DNA of 36,744 bases from Bacteroidaceae bacterium (GTDB lineage Bacteria; Bacteroidota; Bacteroidia; Bacteroidales; Muribaculaceae), in the NCBI GenBank assembly GCA_021768245.1, contig JAETNO010000027.1, positions 1 through 36,744 on the forward strand, read 5' to 3'. The notes beneath the pieces were generated by a model. The model did not search any database. It was not told where the DNA came from and saw only the letters and a list, made by a program, of their open reading frames with translations. A program made the position numbers and the translations under genes. How positions within the stretch are numbered: position 1 is the first letter of the stretch; every line of letters starts with the position of its first letter. This document shows, one piece after another, positions 17,087 to 25,175 of this stretch.

Positions 17087-18381
17087 TTAGTCGATCCTGC
17101 AACTGTATGATTTGTAATACAGATACATAGCCATAGCAAGCACAGAGAATAGCAGCAGACTACCCATCAGTAACGCATACGATGAAAGAGAGAGCATTAT
17201 GAAACAAAATACATACATAAAGCTCAGCATGGCGCATATCATGACAGCAATCTTTCGTGATTTCAGGATTGCCAGAATAAAGGATGTTATCAATCCGATT
17301 GTCATAAATGAAGCTATCAAATAACCCCAGCCAAATCCGATTATTTCTGAAATGGCCAACAATAAAGTATAGAAAATTACCAATCCTGAGCCTACAAGAG
17401 TGTAAAATAACATGTTTAAAGTTCGCTTGGATGTTATCTCTACGGCAAGCACTCCGGCAAATGTCAAGAAAATAATGATGAAACAATATTTGATCGTTCG
17501 GTTTACTCTACGATATGTATCGACCCCTGTAAGGAAGTTCGCTCCTACATAGCCGCCTTGAGTTTCAAACGTTTCTCCATTATGTACGGGTTCATATTCA
17601 TAGCCATCGGTAATTCTTTGCAATCGGCCATTCCATGTCTGACTTCGAGAATAGGAACTTTCCATGTTGATGAAAAATCATCACCTTCTATAATCCGAGA
17701 ATCAGGTAACTTTTCACCTTGAAAAGACGGATTGGAACTTTTGCCATTGATGGTTATTGTTGAGTTAGTACCACTCTGAGCTATAAACAAGCCTCTAGAT
17801 CCTTTCAATACGAAAGAGGCCGAGAATTCACACATTTCAGGAGATGTCGCATCTATTGGGACCATCACAGTCAACTTATTCTCGGAAATCCGCCATTTAT
17901 ATTCTTTACCATTCCAGGTCATCGGTCTTAAATCAGAAATCTGTTTGGGATTGATACCCATTTCAATTGTCACATGATTGGATGGATTCAAAATGCTATC
18001 GCGGAAAAAAGCGGCAGATAAATCAAGATTGGCACGGTACACCATTGATTCAAATATGCCACGGTGGAGCTTTTCTGTAGAGACATTAGCCTTAGCTTTG
18101 AAGTCTTCGGGAATAATATTGGGGAGACTGTCAACAACCGATTTTATAGTTGGCCCTTGAATGCATTGTTTTCCTCCCCATAAGGCCGAAATCTGATTCT
18201 CAACATGATTTTGAGAGGACTGTCTTTCTAGAGATATAAACCATACTGAATAGGCGGCGAACATAAGTGCGACTCCAAGCAAAATAACGCGAACTATCTT
18301 GCCTCCGTATGATTGCGGCTCATGGTTGTGTATCTCAGCCTCATGCTGAGGCGTTTCAGAAATGAATTTGTCTTCTTGCAT
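17087..18381 (-). pseudogene. creD: creD-type inner-membrane protein, split by a frameshift
   Basis: Two overlapping frames together make one CreD protein. The first (18381 to a stop at 17545) has the N-terminal helix (VRVILLGVALMFAAYSVWFI), the segment ERQSSQNHVENQISALWGG, and the large periplasmic domain ending NPSFQGEKLPDSRIIEGDDF then SSTWKVPIL. The second frame supplies SQTWNGR, the FLTGVDTYRRVNRTIKYCFI motif and five C-terminal helices ending in LLMGSLLLFSVLAMAMYLYY. These are consecutive parts of the family, so a single base is missing near 17643-17658. No slippery heptamer was found. The start was placed at MQEDKF; a longer reading would overlap the upstream small ORF. CreD is an envelope-integrity protein linked to beta-lactam and colicin responses. 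It is either a recent pseudogene or a sequencing error. Confidence 0.75.
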
Positions 18382-18392
18382 GATTTTATAGG

Positions 18393-18542
18393 TTAAAGCG
18401 ATGTTATAAAAAGGATTCCCCAACCGATAGCGATTAGTTTATCGCCCAGTCCTCCTTCGATAAGCATTTTGAGCGGCCACAGCAGATTCCAATTGCTTAT
18501 CCAGCACATGAAAAGGTAGATTATGGATGCGAGTGTAAACAT
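18393..18542 (-). CDS. 49-residue hydrophobic protein
   Basis: A short complete frame: ATG at 18542, TAA at 18395-18393. It encodes MFTLASIIYLFMCWISNWNL and LWPLKMLIEGGLGDKLIAIG, then WGILFITSL. There are two likely membrane helices joined by a Gly-rich turn. It ends 11 bases before the creD start, in the same direction, and a copy of the recurrent promoter-like motif lies about 35 bases upstream. Position, spacing and hydrophobicity support it as a real small membrane protein, but no homologue is known to me. Confidence 0.55.
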   Translation of the reverse strand: MFTLASIIYLFMCWISNWNLLWPLKMLIEGGLGDKLIAIGWGILFITSL

Positions 18543-18576
18543 GATAAAATGAGTTTTTTAGTTCTTTGATTAGCTA

Positions 18577-18602
18577 TATCACCAGTCTGAAAAGGTAACT
18601 CT
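18577..18602 (-). promoter_or_regulatory. Recurrent upstream motif, copy d
   Basis: Plus strand ATCACCAGTCTGAAAAGGTA then ACTC, the weakest copy; it shares ACCA, TG and AAAAGGTAA with copy a but has a shorter spacer. It lies about 35 bases upstream of the 49-residue ORF. Confidence 0.25.
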
Positions 18603-18605
18603 ATT

Positions 18606-19124
18606 CTACTGATTTTTGCGTGATACATTGTAGAGAACGAAGTCGAAGTGACTGCCCTTGAATGGCGACAAGTCGGCAGTATTGAAGATGTAGTCGGGAT
18701 ATAGTTCCACGATGGAGCGCGTAACACGAGGATAGATTGTTCTGATTTCCTCTTCCGGGAAACCATCGGCTTCGAGCAGAAGACTGAAACAGTCCATATA
18801 TATGAGCAGATCTCCAAAAATCAGACGTCCGCATCTGGTAAGATGATCCATTACGGTGGTCATAAGTCCGGCAATGTGAACATCAAGAAGTGTTTTCTGC
18901 GTTCCGGCTGCGGCCATTGCCAACACCTGATTCTGGCAATCAGCGACGAATTCGTCAATGATTTCGCCATTTACTGCTGTCACAAAACTAATGCCACCAG
19001 TGAGAAGGTCTTGCGGACAGAACTTGTTCGTGTATACACCTCCATTTTCTACCGGAGCCTTTATAATCAGTTCTCTCATCTTGCTATTGATATTACCGGA
19101 GAAGCTGAATCTGCAAGTTTCCAT
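18606..19124 (-). CDS. Hypothetical soluble protein
   Basis: A 172-residue protein from METCRFSFSG; the longer reading to 19169 would overlap the preceding gene. It has a beta-type N-terminus (METCRFSFSGNINSKMRELI), a glycine-containing middle (LLTGGISFVTAVNGEIIDEF) and helical segments (AMAAAGTQKTLLDVHIAGLM). The end is FDFVLYNVSRKNQ. There is no signal peptide or membrane helix, so it is probably cytosolic. It starts 11 bases after the 114-residue gene, so the two share a transcript. No family recognised. Confidence 0.75.
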   Translation of the reverse strand: METCRFSFSGNINSKMRELIIKAPVENGGVYTNKFCPQDLLTGGISFVTAVNGEIIDEFVADCQNQVLAMAAAGTQKTLLDVHIAGLMTTVMDHLTRCGRLIFGDLLIYMDCFSLLLEADGFPEEEIRTIYPRVTRSIVELYPDYIFNTADLSPFKGSHFDFVLYNVSRKNQ

Positions 19125-19135
19125 TGTTATTGTAG

Positions 19136-19480
19136 TTAAGCGTTTTGGATTCGAAGTGCCATTTCCCACAAGCCGTTACCGACAAGATACTGAGTACCCC
19201 AGTCATATTCCTTAACGATGGTAGCCACTGCCATTGTTGCGCAATAAAGAGACTGAGCATCTCCGCTGAGTTGCCACTCATTTCTGGCGAGGCGGCAAAG
19301 CTTGTCAATCATGCTTTGGTTAATACGGCAATCACGTACATCTTCAAGTTCCTGATTGGAAGCAATGTCCAATACTGTTCGTTGGATATTGCTTTTATAG
19401 CTTATCATTTGGGGGAGAACTGCCATGAGATTGCCTTTGATTTGGCTGGCGGCAAGTTCAAATTCTTGTTTTGTTATCAT
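19136..19480 (-). CDS. Hypothetical helical protein
   Basis: A 114-residue, mostly helical, cytosolic protein (TKQEFELAASQIKGNLMAVL, then MIDKLCRLARNEWQLSGDAQ, then MAVATIVKEYDWGTQYLVGN). No family recognised. It is the first gene after the terminator of the sigma-caspase unit and has a copy of the recurrent promoter-like motif 35 bases upstream, so it begins a new transcript with the 172-residue gene. Confidence 0.75.
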   Translation of the reverse strand: MITKQEFELAASQIKGNLMAVLPQMISYKSNIQRTVLDIASNQELEDVRDCRINQSMIDKLCRLARNEWQLSGDAQSLYCATMAVATIVKEYDWGTQYLVGNGLWEMALRIQNA

Positions 19481-19515
19481 ATCTTTTTGTTGTTTGAATT
19501 ATCTTACATAAGCTA

Positions 19516-19542
19516 ATACCAAATAACAAAAAGGGTAAATGC
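19516..19542 (-). promoter_or_regulatory. Recurrent upstream motif, copy b
   Basis: Plus strand ATACCAAATAACAAAAAGGG then TAAATGC. It matches copy a over its whole length with one single-base gap. On the minus strand: GCATTTACCCTTTTTGTTAT then TTGGTAT, ending 35 bases before the start at 19480. Confidence 0.4.
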
Positions 19543-19573
19543 AAAAAGTCCACCCCGAAATCGAGATGGACTT
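19543..19573 (-). terminator. Intrinsic terminator of the sigma-caspase operon
   Basis: On the minus strand AAGTCCA (19573-19567) pairs with TGGACTT (19552-19546) around a 14-base loop and runs directly into TTTTT. It lies 22 bases after the stop of the distal caspase gene. Confidence 0.7.
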
Positions 19574-19595
19574 GGTATATTGATAATCCGTGATT

Positions 19596-20504
19596 TTATT
19601 TATGACTTTCCACGACCGGATTTTGTGATGGTCGGAAGATGCGTAAAGGTTTATACTTCTGAGTCTTGAAATAATCTCCCCATTGATTAATGGGAATATT
19701 CTTGTCAAGCATCTTTCCGATACAATAGCTAAGAGAACCATACTTGCGACCGGAATGTCGTTCCTTACATTCGTAATTTTTCTTATAACTCTCACACGCA
19801 CTGATGATTGTAACATGACCACCACCCACAGAATATTTCCCGGGCTTTTTTATGGTGCGAAGGTATGTTTCCGCTGTTTTATTGACTTGAAACTCATCTT
19901 CAGTGCCTCGCGTAGTTTTATCCCATTCCACTTCACTTTCAGGATCCGGCTCATCGGTTTGTTCTCCGCGGTCAGCCCCACCGCTATAGCATGTGTCAAA
20001 TACCACAATAAGGCTCCCTTTTGTTCCAATCTTTCGTTTAAGCTGATTGAGATATGGAAACAATTCATCGTCAATCAGATGATTTTGACCTCTGTATGAC
20101 TTGCCTCCACTCTGATAATTAGATGAAAAACAAGCATCATAGCAGACAAATGATTGATCCAGTTCTTCTTGTTCATCAAGATTCAGATCCTCTATCAGTT
20201 GTCCGTGTCCTGAAAAATGTAGATATATGACATCTCCAGATTTAGCGTTGGCGACTAAATTAGACAACGCTGTTTTGACGTTGTGCTTAGTGGCTTTATT
20301 GTCAATTAGATGCGACACTGAAAAGCCTGTGGCTTTTAGCTTTTTCTCAAGTAAAGCGACATCGTTGTTGCCATGTATAACAGACCAACCGGTTGACTTA
20401 GTATTGTAATTTCCTATGCCAATCAACAAGGCTGTATTTTTGGCAGCCATACAAAGGCAACCAAGTATTAGCCCGATAGTTAGTATACCTAATCTTCTCT
20501 TCAT
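19596..20504 (-). CDS. Exported caspase-family (C14) protease 1
   Basis: A 302-residue protein from MKRRLGILTIGL, which gives a signal peptide (ends GCLCMAAK). The caspase core follows: NTALLIGIGNY for strand 1, then VIYLHFSGHGQ with catalytic H100 and LIVVFDTCYSGG with catalytic C172. The Asp before the catalytic Cys is typical of metacaspase-like enzymes that cut after basic residues. A loop with NHLIDDELFPYL and an acidic segment (EQTDEPDPESEVEWD) may be a regulatory or activation loop. The start overlaps the anti-sigma stop by four bases (ATGA), so production is tied to the sigma/anti-sigma pair. An intrinsic terminator follows. Role predicted: exported protease, substrate unknown. Confidence 0.92.
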   Translation of the reverse strand: MKRRLGILTIGLILGCLCMAAKNTALLIGIGNYNTKSTGWSVIHGNNDVALLEKKLKATGFSVSHLIDNKATKHNVKTALSNLVANAKSGDVIYLHFSGHGQLIEDLNLDEQEELDQSFVCYDACFSSNYQSGGKSYRGQNHLIDDELFPYLNQLKRKIGTKGSLIVVFDTCYSGGADRGEQTDEPDPESEVEWDKTTRGTEDEFQVNKTAETYLRTIKKPGKYSVGGGHVTIISACESYKKNYECKERHSGRKYGSLSYCIGKMLDKNIPINQWGDYFKTQKYKPLRIFRPSQNPVVESHK

Positions 20505-21202
20505 TTCAGAAGTGCGAGAATTGATTTCCACCTATTTACGCTACCGGCATAATCAACGTTTCCATCAAATCTGGACACCAATTGACCAAGTATTTTGCGT
20601 GCGTTGTCTCGGTCGTGAAGTCTCAGATATGCCATCGCAAGAATATACCCGTTATCAGCCACTTCTTCTGTTGAGGTGGCAGTCTCATAAAGGTTAGTTA
20701 GCTCCGGAATAGCTGCTTTAAGGTCGTCCTCGCTCATTGATGTTATGTCTATAGGTTCACCGCCAGCTCTAACTAAATCGGAATCTATATTGGCACAGGC
20801 ATATATCGCATTGTCAACTGCATACCGGGATTGTTTCTGAATATTAAATACAATAGTGAATGCAATAACAACAACAGCTGCGATAGATGCTGCCTGCCAT
20901 ATCCACGGTTTGAAACGGATAACATTTGGCTTGGAGACCGTTGGATTCTTCTTCATTATTGCCGAATCCTGATGTTTACCGACTATTTCTTTCAGTTGCT
21001 CCTTTGATAGTCCTTTCATTGCCGATGCAAAATCCAGATTATCTTGTTGAGCCTCACGACAAACTCCGTCAACGGCAAGAAGGAACACTTTGAAATCGGA
21101 CGCGAACTCTTTGTCTGATTCTAAGCGGGCATCAAACTCATTACGCTCTTTGGGGGAGAGTTGATCCTTGATATACTTATCGAATAATTCAATTCTTTCC
21201 AT
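20501..21202 (-). CDS. One-pass membrane anti-sigma-like regulator
   Basis: A 233-residue protein from MERIELFDKYIK. The N-terminal 50 residues (DQLSPKERNEFDARLESDKE) look like the helical sigma-binding segment of Bacteroidota anti-sigma proteins. It lacks the HxxxCxxC zinc motif of the ZAS class. One membrane helix at about 100-121 (WIWQAASIAAVVVIAFTIVF) is followed by a periplasmic domain ending in a TPR-like helix pair (NGYILAMAYLRLHDRDNARK, then ILGQLV). It overlaps the sigma gene by 14 bases and the caspase gene by four. The layout predicts that it holds the sigma factor at the membrane and senses an envelope signal, perhaps through one of the exported proteases. Confidence 0.85.
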   Translation of the reverse strand: MERIELFDKYIKDQLSPKERNEFDARLESDKEFASDFKVFLLAVDGVCREAQQDNLDFASAMKGLSKEQLKEIVGKHQDSAIMKKNPTVSKPNVIRFKPWIWQAASIAAVVVIAFTIVFNIQKQSRYAVDNAIYACANIDSDLVRAGGEPIDITSMSEDDLKAAIPELTNLYETATSTEEVADNGYILAMAYLRLHDRDNARKILGQLVSRFDGNVDYAGSVNRWKSILALLK

Positions 21203-21815
21203 TGCGATTCCGTTTTTTAGGTGTGATATCAAATCCGGCATTTCGTAATGCGCGAGTGACACGAGCAATTAAATCCGTCATGCACTGGCTCTTCTTGGCT
21301 TTTGCGGTTGTCGCATTCTTATACCCGATTTCCTCGGCAATCTCATCCATCGACAAATCTTCGTAATAGAATAGTCGGATAATTGAGCCGCATGGTTCCG
21401 GAGTATGTATCAGTTCATCTCCCAGTAATGATTGAGCCTCCGGATTCTTATACAAAGGAATTTCATCATCGTCTGTCGGAAGAGCCTTCAACAACTCTTC
21501 AACACGACGAGCTGTTTTTGACTGAGAGTCTTCTTCATCGTCAAAACCGTCATCAACTGAGTCAGTTTTACCAATCTTGCGCCATTCCTTGCTTGCAAGA
21601 TTCAATCCGATGGTCATTATGTAGCTGCTCCATGACGTATCTTCCTTAATTCGTCCGCGCATCAAGTTCTCCTGAACAGCAATAAACGCATCCTGATAAA
21701 GGTTCTCAGCATCATAGAGCGATAAGCCGGAATACTTCGCCGTGAGACGGCGAAGAAACTCCGGGCGCAGGCGATTATACCATCCGCGCACTATGTCTTC
21801 ATAATTCTGTGCCAT
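21189..21815 (-). CDS. ECF-type RNA polymerase sigma factor
   Basis: A 208-residue sigma-70-family factor. Region 2 is at about residues 15-80 (LSLYDAENLYQDAFIAVQEN, then SWSSYIMTIGLNLASKEWRK). A linker rich in Asp/Glu follows (DDGFDDEEDSQSK). Region 4 is at about 142-195, with GSIIRLFYYEDLSMDEIAEE and IGYKNATTAKAKKSQCMTDL. Regions 1 and 3 are absent, which defines the ECF group. It directs RNA polymerase to its own promoter set when freed from the anti-sigma partner encoded next to it. A TAACTTTG box lies 20 bases before the ATG, so basal expression appears to come from the housekeeping sigma factor. Confidence 0.93.
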   Translation of the reverse strand: MAQNYEDIVRGWYNRLRPEFLRRLTAKYSGLSLYDAENLYQDAFIAVQENLMRGRIKEDTSWSSYIMTIGLNLASKEWRKIGKTDSVDDGFDDEEDSQSKTARRVEELLKALPTDDDEIPLYKNPEAQSLLGDELIHTPEPCGSIIRLFYYEDLSMDEIAEEIGYKNATTAKAKKSQCMTDLIARVTRALRNAGFDITPKKRNRNGKN

Positions 21816-21834
21816 TGTTCTGTCATTCAGGCTA

Positions 21835-21842
21835 CAAAGTTA
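21835..21842 (-). promoter_or_regulatory. -7 box of the sigma/anti-sigma/caspase operon
   Basis: Minus-strand TAACTTTG fits TAnnTTTG in the 32-base gap between caspase gene 2 and the sigma gene. Its upstream half falls within the 3' end of the caspase gene, and no clear TTG is seen at the -33 spacing. It would allow the sigma unit to be expressed separately from the protease genes. Confidence 0.5.
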
Positions 21843-21847
21843 CGCAA

Positions 21848-22741
21848 TTATTCTGATTTTTCGATGACTACGTTCTGCTTGCGAAGTTTGCGATTTCCGC
21901 TCATTCCAGTTTTTACGGCCTCGATCCAGTCTTCGGAGGCTCCGATTTGGTGTTCGCCCATCGCTTTGGCAATGTAATATGACAATGAGCCATACCATGT
22001 GTTGGTCTCAATATCTCGAACTTCTTTATTCACTTGATAGGAGCGGCAGGCTTCAATGAATGTAATAGGCGATTGTCCGTCTTTAGTGGCTACGGTGAAA
22101 TAATCGTTGGTCTCCACTGTTCTATCCGGTGTATATTCCTTTCCTGAGCGGGTGAATCCTTCGCGTGTACCACGGATATGTTCATCGTCCCCCCGTGATG
22201 CAGTGCCACTATGACAGGCATCTAAAATCACATAAAGTTGACCGTCTTTTCCTATTTGATTGCGTATGTCGTTGAAATATGCTTCCAACTCATCGTCAAG
22301 AAGATGGTTCGTTCCTTCATATACACCGGCAGAGTATAGCATCTGCGCATCAACGGGGATAAGGGCCTCATCCCATCCGTCCTCTTCATCGCCATTCAAG
22401 TCCTCGAAAGGCTGACCGTGCATGGAGAAATGAATATATACAATATCCCCCTTTTTGCTATCCTTAGCAAGTTTGTCAAGTGTGCCTGTGATTCCGGCAT
22501 GAGTGGCTTGCGCATCTACAAGACTTGTTACTTTGAACCCCTGAGCCTCAAACAGTGGCGCAAGTAGCTTGATGTCATTAGCACCGCTGATGTTAGCCCA
22601 CTTATTGGGATCTTCGTCGTGATTCCCGTAGTCGGAGATTCCGACAAGGAGTGCTCTCTTTGCTTCTGCGTGAAGTGTCTGATTTCCCAAGAACAGGAAA
22701 GCCATCATCACACATGTTAAAATCTTAATTGAATTTCTCAT
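21848..22741 (-). CDS. Exported caspase-family (C14) protease 2
   Basis: A 297-residue paralogue of the protease at 19596-20504. The signal peptide ends near NQTLHAEA. The core is AKRALLVGISDYGN, then IVYIHFSMHGQ with catalytic H108 and LYVILDACHSGTASRG with catalytic C176. The loop TNHLLDDELEAYFNDI matches the other copy. The shared IEDLN/FEDLN-GDEEDG stretch is acidic and could bind calcium, as in metacaspases. It starts 19 bases after the CHAT gene and ends 32 bases before the sigma gene. It is therefore the last of the six-gene protease run while flanking the regulator. Both catalytic residues are intact. Confidence 0.92.
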   Translation of the reverse strand: MRNSIKILTCVMMAFLFLGNQTLHAEAKRALLVGISDYGNHDEDPNKWANISGANDIKLLAPLFEAQGFKVTSLVDAQATHAGITGTLDKLAKDSKKGDIVYIHFSMHGQPFEDLNGDEEDGWDEALIPVDAQMLYSAGVYEGTNHLLDDELEAYFNDIRNQIGKDGQLYVILDACHSGTASRGDDEHIRGTREGFTRSGKEYTPDRTVETNDYFTVATKDGQSPITFIEACRSYQVNKEVRDIETNTWYGSLSYYIAKAMGEHQIGASEDWIEAVKTGMSGNRKLRKQNVVIEKSE

Positions 22742-22760
22742 ATTCTGATATGCTTTGTTT

Positions 22761-25169
22761 TTAATTTAATCCATCTAACAAAACGAATGCCGCCCAATAA
22801 TATGGGTCTGCATATCCGGGAGTATCTCTCACCGCTTTTTGCGCAGCAAGTAATGATTCCCGTTTTGATTTACCATTCAGCAGATTTTGATAAAAGTATT
22901 TCATAAAAAGCCGTGTGGCATCATCATCAACTTTCCATAAGGACATTACAATGCTGTTTACACCAGCGAGCTTGAAAGCTCGTTGTAGCCCATATACACC
23001 TTCCGAAGTTACTTTACCTAATGCTGTCTGACATGCTGATAATACAACTAAATCAGCACCAGATAAGTCCATATCTGAAATCTCAGCCGATAGCAATACA
23101 CCATCAGACTTTGGGTCTAAATCATAGTATTTTTCAAAATTGATAGAATCGCCATTGTTTTTATTTGTCCAAGTATCCTGTGCTCCGGCCATAGCAAGTC
23201 CCGAATGAAACAATTCTGGGCGCATTGCTTGAAATCCAATGAAATTACCCTTTTGAAATTCCTGTTTGACGGCTTCATTTGAATAATAAAATCCATGTGT
23301 GGCAATATGAAGAATCTTTGGGGCTTTTCCCGACAAACAGCGAAATGATTCCTCTGTTGCAATCATACGCCTGAATTCTTGTACCGAATAATTATTTGGT
23401 GATAAGATATTCATAATTGAGTCAAGCTCTGATTTTGTTCCAGTCAATGACCCGAATCCGGCACGGGTAATGCTACGATATCTCTGTGGAGATATGTTTT
23501 CTGATACTGAATCGGATATTGCATAAGTAATGTCGCCGTATAGCGCAGCATCATTGATATAATCATTGGATTTCCTCAAACACAGTTCTCGTGTTGAGGA
23601 CAAACGAAACAAATCAAATTTCTCACCGAATAATTTATCATCGTTATCTCCAAGCAAATCAACATTCAGCGTTTGCAATATGCCAGTAGGAGAATAATAT
23701 ATGGTATTGACCCCATCCAAATAAGGTATCAATGGTTTCCAAATGGCCTCATATAATTTGACCTTGGCATTGTCTTTATAAAATAAATCATCCATTCTGT
23801 CATCCTCCGCATACTCGAATAAGGCTTCAACGATAGAATCACTGAACAACCTCACGAATATGGGATAGCTTGCATCCTTACGAATAATCAATGCTCCGGT
23901 AGCAGGATTTGCAGTATCAATATTGTCAGGTGTAACACCCCTTAGAGGAATGAACTCAATGGCAACTTCGTTTTCTCTCAATCGATTCCGCACCTGCTCC
24001 CAAGTGTAATTCAATTGCGATAAGAATGAGGGATGAGCTGCAACATATTCCATTATTTTAAGTCTGAAATCACGGGTTATGGAACTCTCCACGCCCGGTA
24101 TATCCAATTCTTTCAGCGTATTATAATTCTTTACTACTGTTTGCAAAGAGTCAGGAGCACTTTGGATTAGATGTTCTATATCTTTTGTGGTACTTAAAAG
24201 CAATCCTTTCTGCACAAGAGCCAAATCGTATGCACATTGATTACCTTCAGCCCACTGATTATATACATCGGAAAAACCGGTATAGAAGTCATACTTGATT
24301 GTACTACCAAGAAGGGTTTGAGATAAATATTGTTCTCGCTCATCTTCATTCATAAAAGCAAATGCTTCTCTAATTTCCGATTTCATCTCTTCAAAATCAA
24401 GAGTCATTAACCGGGATAATTTCTTTTTATCTCCCCATAGCCAATAAAGAGATGCCAGATCAAACATTACACTGCGGTTCAGAACTTTAGAAATTGATGA
24501 ACTATTGTATAGATCCAACAGTTCTTTTTCTGCCAATGCAAATTCCTTTTTCGCAAGATAAAAATGAGCTAACTTTTTCTTGCGCGAGTCTAATGGATTC
24601 AATGCAATGGCCTGTTCGATATTTGAGATTGCATTATCATAAGCTTGCAATCCTTCATAAGCCCATGCTCGGCTTTCATAAAAAAAGGCTAATATACCGG
24701 CATCTTCAATCCCCGCTTCTATAATAGGAGTTGAAGTTTCAATAAGCCATTCGGCGTTGATGCGAGAACGACCAAGAGAATCCATCCTTAATTCTCTTTC
24801 CACGATATGACGATCTATAAGTTGAATTAAAGATGGTATGGCGTTTTCTTCTTCAAGACGCTTCCACGCATTATCAACCTGAATCCTTGACTTGATAAGG
24901 TCTCCTTTACGGCATGAACACAAGGCTAAATCCAATCGAATCCTTAATTCATCATCCAACGGAATTGCCATATCTGCATGCTTCCAAGTCCATTTCTCCA
25001 GCTTCTTTCCATAAAAATCGGCAGATTCTAAATCTCCAACTGATAAAGCATCCTCCATGTTAAGGATATCTGACGCATACTGAGATTGATATTGTTCTTC
25101 CGCTTTTACATCAAAACAACAATAGACAACTGAATTGAAAAATAATATTACGGCGAATAATTTATTCAT
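22761..25169 (-). CDS. Exported TPR-CHAT protease 1
   Basis: An 802-residue protein from MNKLFAVILF, with a signal peptide (VYCCFDVKAEE). A GTG two codons upstream is a less likely start. Residues about 30-290 form TPR-like helical repeats (LAFFYESRAWAYEGLQAYDN, then AISNIEQAIALNPLD). The C-terminal 330 residues are a CHAT domain, a caspase-fold peptidase. Catalytic His is in LHIATHGFYYS (about 627 counting from the GTG), and catalytic Cys in VVLSACQTALG (about 715). The family end signature GVYGLQRAFKLAGVNSIVMS, then LWKVDDDAT and PYYWAAFVLLDG, is complete. Most described TPR-CHAT proteins are cytosolic, so the signal peptide is notable. It begins six bases after its paralogue's stop. Confidence 0.93.
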   Translation of the reverse strand: MNKLFAVILFFNSVVYCCFDVKAEEQYQSQYASDILNMEDALSVGDLESADFYGKKLEKWTWKHADMAIPLDDELRIRLDLALCSCRKGDLIKSRIQVDNAWKRLEEENAIPSLIQLIDRHIVERELRMDSLGRSRINAEWLIETSTPIIEAGIEDAGILAFFYESRAWAYEGLQAYDNAISNIEQAIALNPLDSRKKKLAHFYLAKKEFALAEKELLDLYNSSSISKVLNRSVMFDLASLYWLWGDKKKLSRLMTLDFEEMKSEIREAFAFMNEDEREQYLSQTLLGSTIKYDFYTGFSDVYNQWAEGNQCAYDLALVQKGLLLSTTKDIEHLIQSAPDSLQTVVKNYNTLKELDIPGVESSITRDFRLKIMEYVAAHPSFLSQLNYTWEQVRNRLRENEVAIEFIPLRGVTPDNIDTANPATGALIIRKDASYPIFVRLFSDSIVEALFEYAEDDRMDDLFYKDNAKVKLYEAIWKPLIPYLDGVNTIYYSPTGILQTLNVDLLGDNDDKLFGEKFDLFRLSSTRELCLRKSNDYINDAALYGDITYAISDSVSENISPQRYRSITRAGFGSLTGTKSELDSIMNILSPNNYSVQEFRRMIATEESFRCLSGKAPKILHIATHGFYYSNEAVKQEFQKGNFIGFQAMRPELFHSGLAMAGAQDTWTNKNNGDSINFEKYYDLDPKSDGVLLSAEISDMDLSGADLVVLSACQTALGKVTSEGVYGLQRAFKLAGVNSIVMSLWKVDDDATRLFMKYFYQNLLNGKSKRESLLAAQKAVRDTPGYADPYYWAAFVLLDGLN

Positions 25170-25175
25170 ATTCAC

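Noticed and set aside
17643..17658. Programmed ribosomal frameshift in creD
   Set aside because: No slippery heptamer or downstream structure was found, and CreD is not known to use frameshifting.
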